A DNA stretch of 64,000 nt from Plotosus lineatus (GCA_024760905.1 CM045733.1:19471501-19535500); one strand, 5' to 3'. Shown: positions 10,836-21,430, counted from the stretch's first letter. Translations and numbers: made by a program. The notes: generated by a model from the sequence alone, not told the origin.

Positions 10836-11032
10836 GTGATGTAAACACCCCATCAGTTTCACTGGAACTGTGGCTGACTGTGAGATACAGCCATCTTGAA
10901 GTAGTTGTGCCTTGTACAGATTTTGAGGTTATGCTTGAGTATGTAACAGTGTACCAACCTCACAGGAAGTCAGCACTTGACTTTTTGAATGAGTTTCGAA
11001 GCCACTATTCTCTGACTGATTCAGTGAGATAA
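10836..11032 (+). CDS. Candidate terminal exon, unrecognised
   Basis: An acceptor-like 'aatatcattcacag' ends at 10835 and is followed by 64 open codons (10838-11029) to TAA at 11030-11032. The encoded residues look protein-like (for example VSLELWLTVRYSHLEVVV and LDFLNEFRSHYSLTD), with no low complexity and no similarity to the mobile elements here. It could be the last exon of the gene that starts at 9187, but the joining phase from 9847 does not fit, so another exon would be needed. A GC-AG type exon at about 10252-10300 is possible. No family was recognised. Confidence 0.3.
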
Positions 11033-11280
11033 CAATGTTTCTGTGGGACTTGGTACTTGATGCACCTGATTATCTCCAAGTCTGCATGTTTGCTTCAAGT
11101 CATTTTGCATAACCCTGCTCGGCAGCGTCTAGCATTCAACCATATAGGCTGATCAGCAGACACGTGAGCGTTGGGCAGCTGCTGGGCATTTGGCTTCTGA
11201 ATCTAATCATGTTTAATGGAAACAATTTTAACCATGCAGAGAACACATCAGTGAGTGTTGGTGAGTTCTTATTATAAATT

Positions 11281-12033
11281 TAGTGGTCTCTCTCTCTCTC
11301 TCTCTCTCCTGTGCTTATCATCAAAGTGAATCTTGCTTTTAAGCCCCAGAGAATTTACTGGATTTTTGTGTGCACTTATTCTGCATGTACAAACTGTTGG
11401 GGACTTTCTACTGTCCACATGAATGTGGTAGAACTCTTCTGATGTAAATTTTGCCATCTTAATCCTGGATATTGTGTATAAGCATTACCTTTAACATTCG
11501 GGTCCAGGTCAGATAGCTTTTCATCCGACTTGTTGTGTTTTCCCGAAACGTCTCTGAGAAGAAACCTTTACAGCTACAAAAAGTAAATTGGTCAGTGAAA
11601 GTTGGCAGGTCCAGTGTATGACGATGACTGTTTGAATTATTTTGTAGGGCTGTACAGTTTTATTTTATGCTGCATACCAGTGGTGGTCTAGTGGTATAGG
11701 GCGCTGGATCGCTGATCCAAAGGTTGGAGGTTCGAGTCCCACTCTCCACAAGGTTGTCACTGCCCCCCCCAGTGCAGCTAACTGGGTTATCAAAGGCAGG
11801 CCATGTCTCTCACTGTCTATGGTGAGAGGCATGTAAAAGAACCATTGCTGACTTTCGTAAAGAGTTGGCTGCAAAATCGTCAGCATGTTTCTGTCCCTTG
11901 CTAAAAGGGTTGTGACAGGAAGGGCATCCGACATAAAAAACCTCTGCCAAATCAAACGTACGAATCAGATGATTCGCTGTGGCGACTCCCGAGTAAAAGG
12001 GGAAAAAGCTGAAAGGAAGACAGACAGACAGAT
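11281..12033 (+). mobile_element. Composite SINE with captured segment, copy 2
   Basis: This is the same unit as 9314-10085 in the opposite orientation: a shortened SINE head, (CT)n, the same ~370-bp foreign segment with the same antisense reading frame, then a complete SINE A (tRNA-like head from about 11682; A-box-like 'tggtctagtggtatagg' and B-box 'ggttcgagtcc'). It ends in a (gaca)n tail. No clear target duplication was found. The two copies are nearly identical over the foreign part and form an inverted pair about 1.2 kb apart. Confidence 0.72.
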
Positions 12034-12114
12034 ATACTGACATTTTTAAAACGGACCTCCACTGGATTCTCTAGGACTTTGAGCGTCAGCTTCGTTCAGG
12101 TGTGTCTGTCTCTC

Positions 12115-12139
12115 GTGTGTGTGTGTGTGTGTGTGTGTA
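12115..12139. repeat. (GT)n microsatellite
   Basis: About twelve GT units. Confidence 0.95.
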
Positions 12140-12166
12140 CACTTGCTACATATTGAGGAATGGAAT

Positions 12167-12518
12167 GGGCAGTGGTGGCCTTGTGGTAAAGGGTGCTGGA
12201 TCGCTGATCCTAAGGTTGTGGGTTTGAGTCCCACTCTCCACAAGGTTGTCATTGCACCCCCAATGCAAGTAACTGGGTTGTCAAAGGCCAGCCATGTCTC
12301 TCACTGTCTATGGTGAGAGGTTCATGGAAAAGAACCATTGCTGACTTTCGACAAGATTAGGCTACATAGCTGTCAGCGTGTTTCTGTCCCTTGCTAAAGG
12401 GTTGAGTCAGGATGGGCATCTGACATAAAAACCTATACCAAATTGAACATGCGAATCAGATAATTTGCTGTGGTGACCCCTGAAAAAAGGGAGAAAACCG
12501 AAAGGAAAAGAAGACATC
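12167..12518 (+). mobile_element. SINE A, full-length reference copy
   Basis: This copy is flanked by the 12-bp duplication gaggaatggaat (12155-12166 and 12519-12530), so its ends are exact. Order: tRNA-derived head (12167 to about 12245, B-box-like 'ggtttgagtcc'); core with 'aactgggttgtcaaaggcc' and 'gaaccattgctgactttcg' (to about 12395); a part resembling the 5' leader of the RTE LINE ('gggcatctgacataaaaac', about 12396-12455); then the RTE 3' end ('gtgacccctgaaaaaaggg ... aaccgaaaggaaaag'). The shared 3' end indicates mobilisation by that LINE. Confidence 0.85.
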
Positions 12519-12530
12519 GAGGAATGGAAT

Positions 12531-12864
12531 ATGTTTGTACCCAACAGATAAGCACATTTTTAGAAAGTAGGGACCTTTGTGCTTGTCTTCACATCTTTAG
12601 AGGACTGTTTTTAAAGGTTCAGGTTACAAATAGGTGAAGGTTAGTATTAAGGTAGGTGTTGGGGGTGAAGCATTTATGATGTGTAAGGGTAAGAGGCTAG
12701 GGGATGCATTATGTCAGTGAACATCCTTACTAATTTAGCGGGTGTATGTGCATATGTGAGTTAACCCATCTTTGGCCCAGAACCCACCCCTCCCACCCTG
12801 TAGTTTGTGAATTATTCCTTTGTGTATTTGCGCTGAGAGTCGGCCTACGTCCACATTTTGCACG

Positions 12865-12900
<36 letters not shown>

Positions 12901-13318
12901 CACCAGAGTGCCATCCAGTGTCTATTCCTTGATCACACATGACTTCTCTGTCCCTCATTTCCTGCTGTACAGCTCTCAAGATGAACACCCCTTATGTCAC
13001 TCAAACCCCAGATCCACCTCTTTTTCATGACATCTTTGTTTTCATTCAGAAGATGGTGTTGTGTTGATGTTGGAGATCAAACTGACTGGAATTTTGCTTG
13101 CACACTTAAATATGACCACAAAGCTACATCATGCTTCTTTCTTCATGTTTGTTCATTGACTCAAAAAATATTTAGGCACACATGCACACATGATGGCAAT
13201 AAAGTTTCTCTCTCACTCTGGGGGGGGTATTACACAGTGAGATGAGCTCATTGCCACTCCATGCTTATTGTTTACATTCTTTCTGTCAGTACTAAGCAAT
13301 ATGAACATCACTTTGCTG

Positions 13319-13353
<35 letters not shown>

Positions 13354-13457
13354 CGTGTTCATAAACAAGTCATTTGCCTCCCAAACTGTTTTCTAAAGTA
13401 ACAATGATTGCAATGAAGGAATGATTGACTATACATATTCTATTCACGTGTACAGTA
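12531..13457. other. No gene seen; two dinucleotide runs
   Basis: (AC)n at about 12867-12896 and (GT)n at about 13321-13351. The remaining sequence was not recognised. Confidence 0.5.
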
Positions 13458-13873
13458 CCGTATTTTCTGGACTATACATCGCTCCGGAGTACAAGTCGAA
13501 TTGGCCAAAAAATGCTAAATTAAGACGAAAAAACTTACAAGTTACACTGGACTATAAGTCGCATTTTTGGGGAAAGTCATGGAAGCTGTCTACCTTGGTT
13601 TGAAGTATGCTGGCAGTTTTTGACATTGTGGTCCTTCCTCTGATAGAGAGGCAGTTGTGTTCCATGAAGTGGTAACACCAAGAAGGTCATTCTGCAAAGT
13701 TATTTATAATCGTCTCCTTGGCAACTACCTGAGCGTGGAGAGACAACTGCACTGTTGACAAGCCTCTTCCTGAAGCATGTTGCGCAAGCCCCCATGTGCG
13801 AACTCGTTCCTCTTGCTGTGGCCATCGAGCTTCTGGCCTGCGACTATCTTGTTTAGTTTTCTTCATTGCAGTA

Positions 13874-15094
13874 CAGTAGGCCCTTGACATTCGCGGGGGT
13901 TCAGTTCCGGGCCCTCCCGTGAAACGAGATAATCTGCGAGTCCCGTACCCGGAAGTAAAACCCTATGTATCACGTCACATGCCGCGAATGAGCAACCGGA
14001 AGTAAAATACTATGTATCTATTACATGCGCTAAAATATACTTCTTGAACAGATTCTATAGACAGTCTTACTCATTAATTCAGTGTTAATGTAGTAATGAT
14101 TAAGAAAAACGTTTCAATTTTTACTGTTATATTTATTGATGCTAAAATATAAACATTATACAGCATACGCATTAAAAACACCTTAGCATACGCATTAAAA
14201 ACACATTTCAATGCATTCTCTTTATAAACATACAGAACTGCAGTTTTCAAAAATGCTCACTAGAGGGACGTATTGCATTAGGCAGGAGATGAATGAATTC
14301 AGGTATTAACTGCATTAAGTCCGGGCAGCTCAGCCGGAGCCGGAGTACAAAACAGAATTTTAGAGTGATAGAGTAAGAGGTGTTACAAACCAAAGAAGCC
14401 TTGATGTGAGTTAATTCTCTGGCGCAGAGGTGAGTGTGCTTTTGTTTATTGGGAGTAAATGAGAATAGTGAATTCAGGTGTGTGCTAACAAGCAGCTCAG
14501 CTACGCCCCTCAGGAAGTAACAGTTAGAGGCACAGCGCCAAAATCAAAGTCCCCCAAAACACAGACCATAACAAAAAGGACATAAAATAATAAGAAATGT
14601 AATAAATTGGATAAACAAAACAAAATGAGAAACATGCTAGACCACAGTAAATAAACTATAACACACAAACATTTTAAACATTACCTTAGGTCATGTACTG
14701 GAATAATAATTTAAAAAGACTTTAATAGTGGAGTGTTTTACAACAGTTTAAAGGATTATTCCTCTTCAGCAATGACGTGACTTCAGAGGAAAATCGTTTC
14801 TGCCGGAGAAAGTCTTATTTCTTCAGAAGAGACATCCAACCTCATTACCTTTTTCTGGTGCTTAAGCAGGCGTTTGAGTGACATCGTAGAACTTAACTGG
14901 TAATTAAAACACACTAAAAAAGGCTCATTGACAACTTGTGCGTGAATGAGGAAATGGGGCGTTACATCACCTCAACCAATCAGCAGAAAAGAGGACAAAG
15001 CCATTGGCTGAATTTGAATCACGTGTGAGCTGCTCGGCAGTCCGTGAATACTCAAACCTTGAGTGCAAAACCGCGAATAGTCAAGGGACTACTG
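13874..15094. mobile_element. Tigger-A copy 1, non-autonomous
   Basis: Terminal inverted repeats 'cagtaggcccttgacattcg' and its inverse (15071-15094, ending in 'gtcaagggactactg') are flanked by TA on both sides (13872-13873 and 15095-15096). The TIR style and TA target match pogo/Tigger elements. No transposase frame was found inside. Other copies: 30362-31307 and 45048-46765; a fragment at 1-112. Confidence 0.8.
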
Positions 15095-15461
15095 TAATAG
15101 TAACCTCTGCTTTTCTCCCATCCTTTACGAGTTTCTTATTCACTCCAAACTTTTTCTGCTGCTCGCTTACCATTTTCTGCTGCATATTACACTACTTGTA
15201 ACTTGTAATCTGCAGAATAGGATTTTCTTTTTGGGGACATTTTTGTTCCGTCGAGCTGTCTTTAGTTACTGATCTATATTGAAATTTTTAATTTTCAGTG
15301 GTACAGGATCATCAGGTACTGATACATAATCCTAGATTTGCCCTCTTGAGGTTGTGAGTGTGAAAATAACGAACACATGAAATTATGTTCATTATTATTA
15401 TGAGGGACAGAATTATACATAATAATTTCACATATAATTTCACATATAAGTTGCTCTAGTG

Positions 15462-15653
15462 CAGTGTTTCCCAAGGCACACCTTTTTACATTAGAAAAAT
15501 CACGAGGCACACCACGGAACAAAAATGATACTGCCCTCTAGCAGAACAGCACTGTTACTACACGCTAAGTGAAATTGGTTAATCTTCCGCGGCACACCTG
15601 ATGATTTCTCACGGCACACTAATGTGCCGCGGAACAGGGGTTGGGAAACACTG
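15462..15653. mobile_element. hAT-type MITE, 192 bp
   Basis: The ends are 'cagtgtttccca' and the inverse 'tgggaaacactg'. The flanking octamers ctctagtg (15454-15461) and ctttagag (15654-15661) match at 6 of 8 positions and resemble the nTCTAGAn target of hAT elements. The body repeats the 'ggcacac' motif in both orientations. It has no coding capacity. Confidence 0.82.
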
Positions 15654-15929
15654 CTTTAGAGTATAAGTCGGACCCTCAGCCAAACCATGGGGGGGGGGGG
15701 GGGGGGAGGGGTAAGACTTATAGTCTGGAAAATGCAGAATTTTCAAAGTTGGGTGTAACTTTCCAGGAGGTCTCTGATTGTAAAATCACCTCAGTGCAGT
15801 GGTTTACTGAGTAGTTTCTTAAACCTTCAGGTCATCTAAAGCTGGCGACCTGTATTACAGAAAGGACATGCAGATTTTCAACTTTATGGGTTCGTGTGAA
15901 ATTAAAGTTCCAATGTTCTCAGATGAATA

Positions 15930-16743
15930 ATACGGCCTTTTATAATTAATCCGTTCCAGAGCCTTTTTAGTAACCTGCATTTTTCGTAAATTGAACTGCA
16001 TTTTACATGTAAAATGCGTGATTTGTTCTAGGGCTCCCAATACTACCCCCTAAACTCTTTAAAAATTATAAAAGCATACCTTTTAAGGTCTCCTTCTGCC
16101 TCAATATCATACCGATGGTAGATGGGTTTGGCCATATTCCTTTGTGATATCACCTGAGCCCGTTTCTTCTTCTCACTCGCACCGGAAATCACACACGTGT
16201 GTGCATGCGTGTGTTGACCATGTCTTCTTAGTGCACTTATAATCTTACAAATATTTATGGAGCATAAATAAAGCATGAAACAACTTGTAACTCTGTCTTT
16301 TACACGAAAAGCATGATGGTAGATTCAGCTCCATAATAGCCAATGGGAGGGAGCTGCGTCATCCCTCCTAGCCAATGGGAGGCCAGCGGGGCAGGGTGTT
16401 GGGAGATGGACAATGGGAGGTAGCTGCGTCATTCCTCCTAGCCAATGAGATCCCTGTCCAAGATGGCGTCAGGTGGACCTGTCCAAGATGGTGCTTGAGT
16501 GAAGGCAACATGAACGACAGCTCCGTTGTTAGCCAATTGTTGTTGGCCAGCGGGGCGGTATGTTCGAACGTCATTGATTGGAGAGTAGCTCATGCAATGT
16601 TTGAATGGCACGTTGGAATTCTTAAGATGACGCTTTCGTAATGTGAACTTGTTTCGTATAGAGAGACAAAAATTTTAGGAAAATGAGTTTTGTAACCTGC
16701 ATTTTTCGTTTGGTGAGACTTTCGTAAAAGTGAGGTACCACTG
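15930..16743. mobile_element. Tigger-like element D, left end unclear
   Basis: The right end, read inward, is 'cagtggtacctcacttttac' and is followed outside by TA (16744-16745). The motif 'gtaacctgcatttttcgt' occurs near both ends (about 15972 and 16692). A clean left TIR was not found. The interior (16335-16510) holds tandem blocks with CCAAT boxes and 'tccaagatgg' motifs. Confidence 0.55.
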
Positions 16744-16912
16744 TAGTTAGTTTGTTTCTTTTTTTCTTTTGTTTAGAAAGTGAAATCTGCTTTCATGTGG
16801 CGCTTCTTGAAAATTAAATTGTAGTTCTGGTAGAGGTGTCTGACTTCATGGTGTTTGTGTACTGCAGGTTCATGTAGTTTTATAACTATTGTCATTGTAA
16901 AAATTGCTATTA

Positions 16913-17892
16913 CAGACGCTCCCCGACTTACGTTTTTAATTGGTTCCGGACGGCCGAACGTAAGTTGAAAGTGAACGTAAGTTGTTACAGTGACGTATGA
17001 TGCTCATACTGCACTATACATCCATAAATACCATTACCGTATCTCATAAAACACCCCTAAATCAATTATTATAAACATAACATTGTAAAATAATATCAAA
17101 TAATATCAACATTAATTTCAAATAAACTAAATTCAAGCAAAATAATTTCAAATTGATAAATTTTAATCAAATTCACTCATCAAATATCAAATACAGTATC
17201 AAATATAACCTTCAACATTCTCTATGATGCGATCTTTCTGCTTGTAAATGGTTTCGATGGTCGACGGATGATCACTTTACATGAAGCTGGGCTGATTCAC
17301 ATTACATGAAGCTTAAAGCAGCCAATCAACGCTTACAATATGTGAGACGCTCAATACCGAAAGTAGTGCACTTGCTGTGCTTGAAGGCAGGTTATACGGA
17401 CTTCCAGTCTTTCAAGTGACTAAGGGCGCCGCTGAACTCATTTAGTACTCAGCATGCACTGATGTGAATCACAAGCAGAGCAGAGAGTTCTCTTTCATTT
17501 TACAACTCTCTTTGCTTAACTGAGTATGCATGGTAGATTGCGCCGATCCGAGCAGATAGTTAATTCATCTCTGTGTGTATGAGACTTGCACCCATGCTAG
17601 TAGGCTTACACTTCCGACCCGACGTCTTAACACAAGGCTAACACGCTATATAACTGTTATATAACTGAACTGGGAAGAAGGAAGGGCACGTTCAGTTGTT
17701 TGTAAACAATTGTCGTTTGTAAACATTGGACAAAGCGTCATTACGTCATTGCGTCATTACATCAGCGTACTACGTAGGTACGTCTAAACTCAAAATTTGA
17801 CTTTTTTTTTGGGGGGGGGGGAACCCCCCCCCCCACACACACACACAAAAAAAAAAACTTAAAACGGATGAACGTAAGTCGGGGAGCGTCTG
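16913..17892 (-). mobile_element. Tigger-C copy 1, 980 bp
   Basis: Perfect 20-bp inverted repeats 'cagacgctccccgacttacg' flanked by TA at each end. By comparison with the copy at 32655 the transposase sense is the minus strand; a remnant of the helix-turn-helix coding part lies near 17215-17265 ('gtcgacc' region). Members occur in two sizes, about 980 bp (here and 56133) and 711 bp (21956 and 32655). Homopolymer G/C and A runs at 17805-17860 disturb the right arm. Confidence 0.88.
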
Positions 17893-17894
17893 TA

Positions 17895-18395
17895 CAGCAA
17901 AGGCATCCCCTCTCTGAACCTTTTCTTTCTCTGGTTTGGTTTCTCTGTCTTTGTTTCAGCTGCCACCTCCAACCATTCGCTTCCATTTGTCTTTCCCTCT
18001 CTATTTAGTGCGGCCCTGTATGGAGAGACTCGTACACACTCGGCCTTGTTCACACGAGGCTGCGAGTTTCCAGGGGAACACGGTTCGCCTGGTTTAAACC
18101 TTTCCCTCTTCCCTCTCTCTTGGCCCTCCAGCCAGCTTCATCAATAGCAGGAATTCATTTGCCTTTTGAGCAGCAGTCTTCTTTCACTTATCGGCCATCT
18201 TAAAAACGGGTGTCTGAAAGTAGCCAGTCACCCTTGTGTTTTTTGTGCTTGGCTCGGAAATGGAATATGGTTCCATGCCGTAGTGGCTCCAGGACTGGCT
18301 TGAGACTTGTGCTGAGTTTGAAAGCTTCTCTATACCCATCACTGCACATACATAAAAAAACATGTTTACACTATATTTCTGTAATAAGTCACATT
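17895..18395. other. No feature recognised
   Basis: Pyrimidine-rich sequence; no repeat family or exon was recognised. Confidence 0.4.
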
Positions 18396-18410
18396 ACCAG
18401 CAAAGCTGAG

Positions 18411-18519
18411 ATTGTCTGTCTTCCTTTCGGCTTTTTCCCTTTTACTCGGGAGTCGCCACAGCGAATCATCTGATTTGCACATTTGATTTGGCAGAGGTTT
18501 TTACGTCGGATGTCCTTCC
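18411..18519 (-). mobile_element. 5'-truncated SINE A
   Basis: Only the last ~109 bp of SINE A (LINE 5'-leader-like part plus LINE 3' end) are present, flanked by the perfect 15-bp duplication accagcaaagctgag (18396-18410 and 18520-18534). 5' truncation with a long target duplication is the signature of target-primed reverse transcription. Confidence 0.88.
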
Positions 18520-18548
18520 ACCAGCAAAGCTGAGCTCTGTGCACAAAA

Positions 18549-18550
18549 TA

Positions 18551-18582
<32 letters not shown>

Positions 18583-18583
18583 G
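18549..18583. repeat. (TA)n followed by poly-T
   Basis: Simple repeat between two copies of 'ttgtgcacaaaata'-like sequence (about 18537-18547 and 18583-18592). Confidence 0.85.
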
Positions 18584-18592
18584 TGCACAAAA

Positions 18593-19078
18593 TAATTTTT
18601 ATCAAATTCATTATTCTTGCTGAAGTTTTCTTCTGATTGTATCTCACCTGAGGCCTAGTACTCTACCTTGTTCTTTGTAAATGCAAATTTATCAGGAGGG
18701 TCCCAGATTACAGCCATGATTTGAAGACTGCTGAGCGTCAACACTTCACAAACTCTGACTGTATTACACTGCCACACTTTACGTCGTTTATATTCTAGTC
18801 TATCCATCTTGCTGCCACTTTATTTATTCATTCCATTCCACAATGTAGATATCGTGTATATATCTCCAGTGTTCGGTTCTCATTCATAAGTATTGAGTTT
18901 ATATTTCTATTTTATGTTGTTCTTTAAGGTTTAGTTTGTGGAATTATTTGTGTTTATATTCTGTTCTTGACGGTCTTAATTGCAGTTTGTCTCGCTTGCA
19001 CCTTTAATGCTGAGAGCGTTGTATCAAATTTGATTGTGAGAACATAATGACATTAAGAATCTTTATCTTGAAGATTTA
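18593..19078. other. No feature recognised
   Basis: AT-rich sequence without recognised repeats or exons. Confidence 0.4.
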
Positions 19079-19090
19079 AGTGTTAGTGTT

Positions 19091-19229
19091 GTCATTATCA
19101 TTATCATTTTCTGTAACCGCTTCATCCTAATTAGGGTTGCGGGGAGGCTGGTGCCCATCCCAGCCAACTCGGGGCGAGGGCAGAGTACACCCTGGACAGC
19201 TCGCCAGGCCATCGCAGGGCGGAAACACT
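19091..19229 (-). mobile_element. 5'-truncated hybrid SINE A/C
   Basis: Flanked by the 12-bp duplication agtgttagtgtt (19079-19090 and 19230-19241). On the minus strand it starts 'gtgtttccgccctgcgatgg': the first bases belong to SINE A and the rest to SINE C, exactly as in 173-420. The tail is (atgata)n. It is thus an independent insertion derived from the hybrid. Confidence 0.78.
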
Positions 19230-19241
19230 AGTGTTAGTGTT

Positions 19242-19665
19242 TTATGCTGAAATTTCGAAGTCTTGTGCAGTGTCCCATCATTATACACTGCCAAAAAGTG
19301 TGGAAATTCCCATAATGGACTGCAGTATTTGAAGATGGTGTCATGGGGAGGCTGGTGCCCGTCTCAGTGATGATTGATGTAAATCATATTTAGACTGTTG
19401 TATTTTTTTTTTCTGACCAGACAGTACAATCTCAGAATGAAATAGACCAGTTTTGTTTCCTAAAATTTACTAAGCTGCATACCCTTTGTTTTATAGTGCA
19501 TCTTTGTTGGTAATTTTCACCTGAAAGAGAGTAGAAGAGAGCGATAAATATTCTTTTTACACTAAATTAGTGGATGATAAGAACCTGTGTATGAAAGTAA
19601 AGATGATGGAAACCAAACTGAGGCTTTATCCTTAAATGTTTGACCTATGTGTGTGTGTGTATACA
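19242..19665. other. Mostly unassigned
   Basis: About 19335-19375 retains a scrap of SINE C ('ggggaggctggtgcccgtc'). Nothing else was recognised. Confidence 0.4.
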
Positions 19666-19666
19666 C

Positions 19667-20465
19667 ACGCTACTTCGTGCTTCAGTTTCTGCAGCTTCAG
19701 TGCATCACGGGTTTTTCAAAAATATTCATTGAAAAATAAGGGAAAAGCGCAAAACATGGTCAATTATGTACCTGCCAAACAAACAAAAACAAAAAACAAC
19801 CAAAAGCCCCCCAAAAACTACTTACATTTTTGTGAGGTGCGCATCTGAGTGTGTGTGTCCACATACAGGGATTGCTCACTTTCCGCGGTTAATTGGGACC
19901 AATATCCCCACACGACCACCGAAATTCGTGAAGTAGGATTACCTCCCGTACCCCCCCCCCCCCCCCGACTGACATATACGTAGATGTATATGTGTATATA
20001 ATATCAATAAATACATATTCAATGCTATAAATGCTTATAATAATTAAACATTAAAAAATAATGCATAAGATGTAAATAAAATATAAATACACGCACTCTG
20101 ATGCGTGCCTCACAACAATGTACGTAGTTTTGATGGGAGATTTTGTTTTTGTTTTGTTTGTTTAGGGTTTTTTTTTTTTTGCATAATTGGCCTTGTTTTT
20201 GTGGCATTTCCCTTAAATTTTTCCCCTATTCTTCCTTAATTTCCTTATTTTTTTTCATTCGATGAATATTTAAAAAACAAAACCATGATGCACTGAAGCT
20301 GCATGAATTGAACCACGAAGTAGCGAGGGTTCCCTGTAAACATGAATGTTTTCGTCAGTGTGTGTGTGTGTGTGTGTGTGTGGGGGGGGGTTGATCTTGT
20401 TTCACGTAATTTAGCGGTTGCGCGGGGGGGTCTGTCCCAATTAACTGCGGAAAGTGAGGGATCCC

Positions 20466-20467
<2 letters not shown>
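19667..20467. mobile_element. Tigger-like B, copy 1 (outer)
   Basis: The right end is 'actgcggaaagtgagggatccctg' (truncated reading, about 20444-20467); the left begins inside the element at 'gctacttcgtgcttcag'. It is interrupted by a second copy of the same family (19866-20336). The family is recognised by 'cagggatccctc' ends, an inner 'ttaattgggacc' motif and a 'gcttcagtgcatc' motif. Confidence 0.65.
19866..20336. mobile_element. Tigger-like B, copy inserted in itself
   Basis: 471 bp with ends 'cagggattgctcac' and 'gcgagggttccctg', TA at both borders (19864-19865 and 20337-20338). It lies inside another B element. The interior has a C-run (about 19951-19966) and 'gcataattggccttg' shared with 35.8 and 40.9 kb. 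Confidence 0.75.
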
Positions 20468-20496
<29 letters not shown>

Positions 20497-20519
20497 GCGC
20501 GTGTATGCATATTCTGTTC

Positions 20520-20590
20520 GTACTTGCATGGGTTTCTTCTGGGTGCTCCAGGTTCCTCCCAGAGTCCAAAAACATGCACAGTAAAATCCT
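20520..20590 (+). mobile_element. SINE C body fragment
   Basis: 'gggtttcttctgggtgctcc' and 'ttcctcccagagtccaaa' are the SINE C body. It follows a (GT)n run at 20466-20493. Confidence 0.6.
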
Positions 20591-21385
20591 ACAAGTAGCG
20601 GAGTTGAAATGCTCCATCTTCCATTTATGCACTTATGGAAAAACTCAAATCTTTATTTATCATTTCCTAATTCTCTCGCTAAACTGGTGACCAAAAGAAT
20701 TCTGCACCTGTTTGACAAGATATAAGGTGACTCTTCATTCCTGCAGACCCCCACCCCATGAATGGCAGGTGTTTTTTTTTTTTTTTTTTTTGGTTCCCTG
20801 TGTATTCAGACCTCTTTTGTTGCTGAAGTTGGACTGTGATGACCAATGAGGAAATAAATGTATTTAAGTAATTAGCAAGTCTTGGCATGTGTTGGCTTAT
20901 TGAGTTGTGCATAGCTCTCTCTCTCTCTGAGTTGTGTGCTTGTGTTCTAGGATGACACACCTGCTCTAGGACAATGACAGGAAAGCTTGAGTCATCATAG
21001 CCACCAGGGCAATAAAGAGGATCATGGGTTGGGTATTATCCTGCTGATATGACTGAAGAGGTGCAGTTGAACTCTTGGCTGTGATGTGGATTTTGCAGCA
21101 GTATAGAAATTGCTTTACCTTGATATTTAGTTACCTGTGCATCAGAAGGGCTTCAGTGAGTCATTTACATTCCTTTTCCCCATGATATTGGGCTAAATAC
21201 TAAAATGGTTACCAGGATGTCTATCAGCATATTTGGATAATGGCACCACGGGGTTTGTGGTAATACCGCCAATGCTGCGCTAGTGCTATACTGGCCAGAA
21301 TGCTGTCTTTCTACTGTTTGCTATGGTTCATTAGCCGAACAGTCGACACTGCTAGTGTTCCACTGTTTAAGTAAGCAGAATGTCA

Positions 21386-21426
<41 letters not shown>

Positions 21427-21430
21427 TGTG
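20591..21430. other. No gene seen; simple repeats
   Basis: A T-run at about 20771-20790 and (TG)n at 21389-21424. The rest was not recognised. Confidence 0.45.

Larger units (their letters stand above)
13458..15736. mobile_element. Outer DNA transposon split by two insertions
   Basis: The left end reads 'ccgtattttctggactata' and the right end is its degraded inverse ('tatagtctggaaaatgcag', about 15718-15736). The inner flanks also pair ('aagtcg' motifs at 13493 and 15665). Removing the inserted Tigger-A (13874-15094) and hAT MITE (15462-15653) leaves a non-autonomous element below 0.9 kb. Its superfamily was not assigned. A G-run near 15690-15706 lies in its right arm. Confidence 0.6.

Noticed and set aside
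11682..11760. tRNA-like sequence with A and B boxes (also near 7195, 12170, 26835, 58410)
   Set aside because: They are the heads of SINEs, joined to SINE bodies and flanked by target duplications; the tRNA cloverleaf is not preserved well enough for a working tRNA gene.
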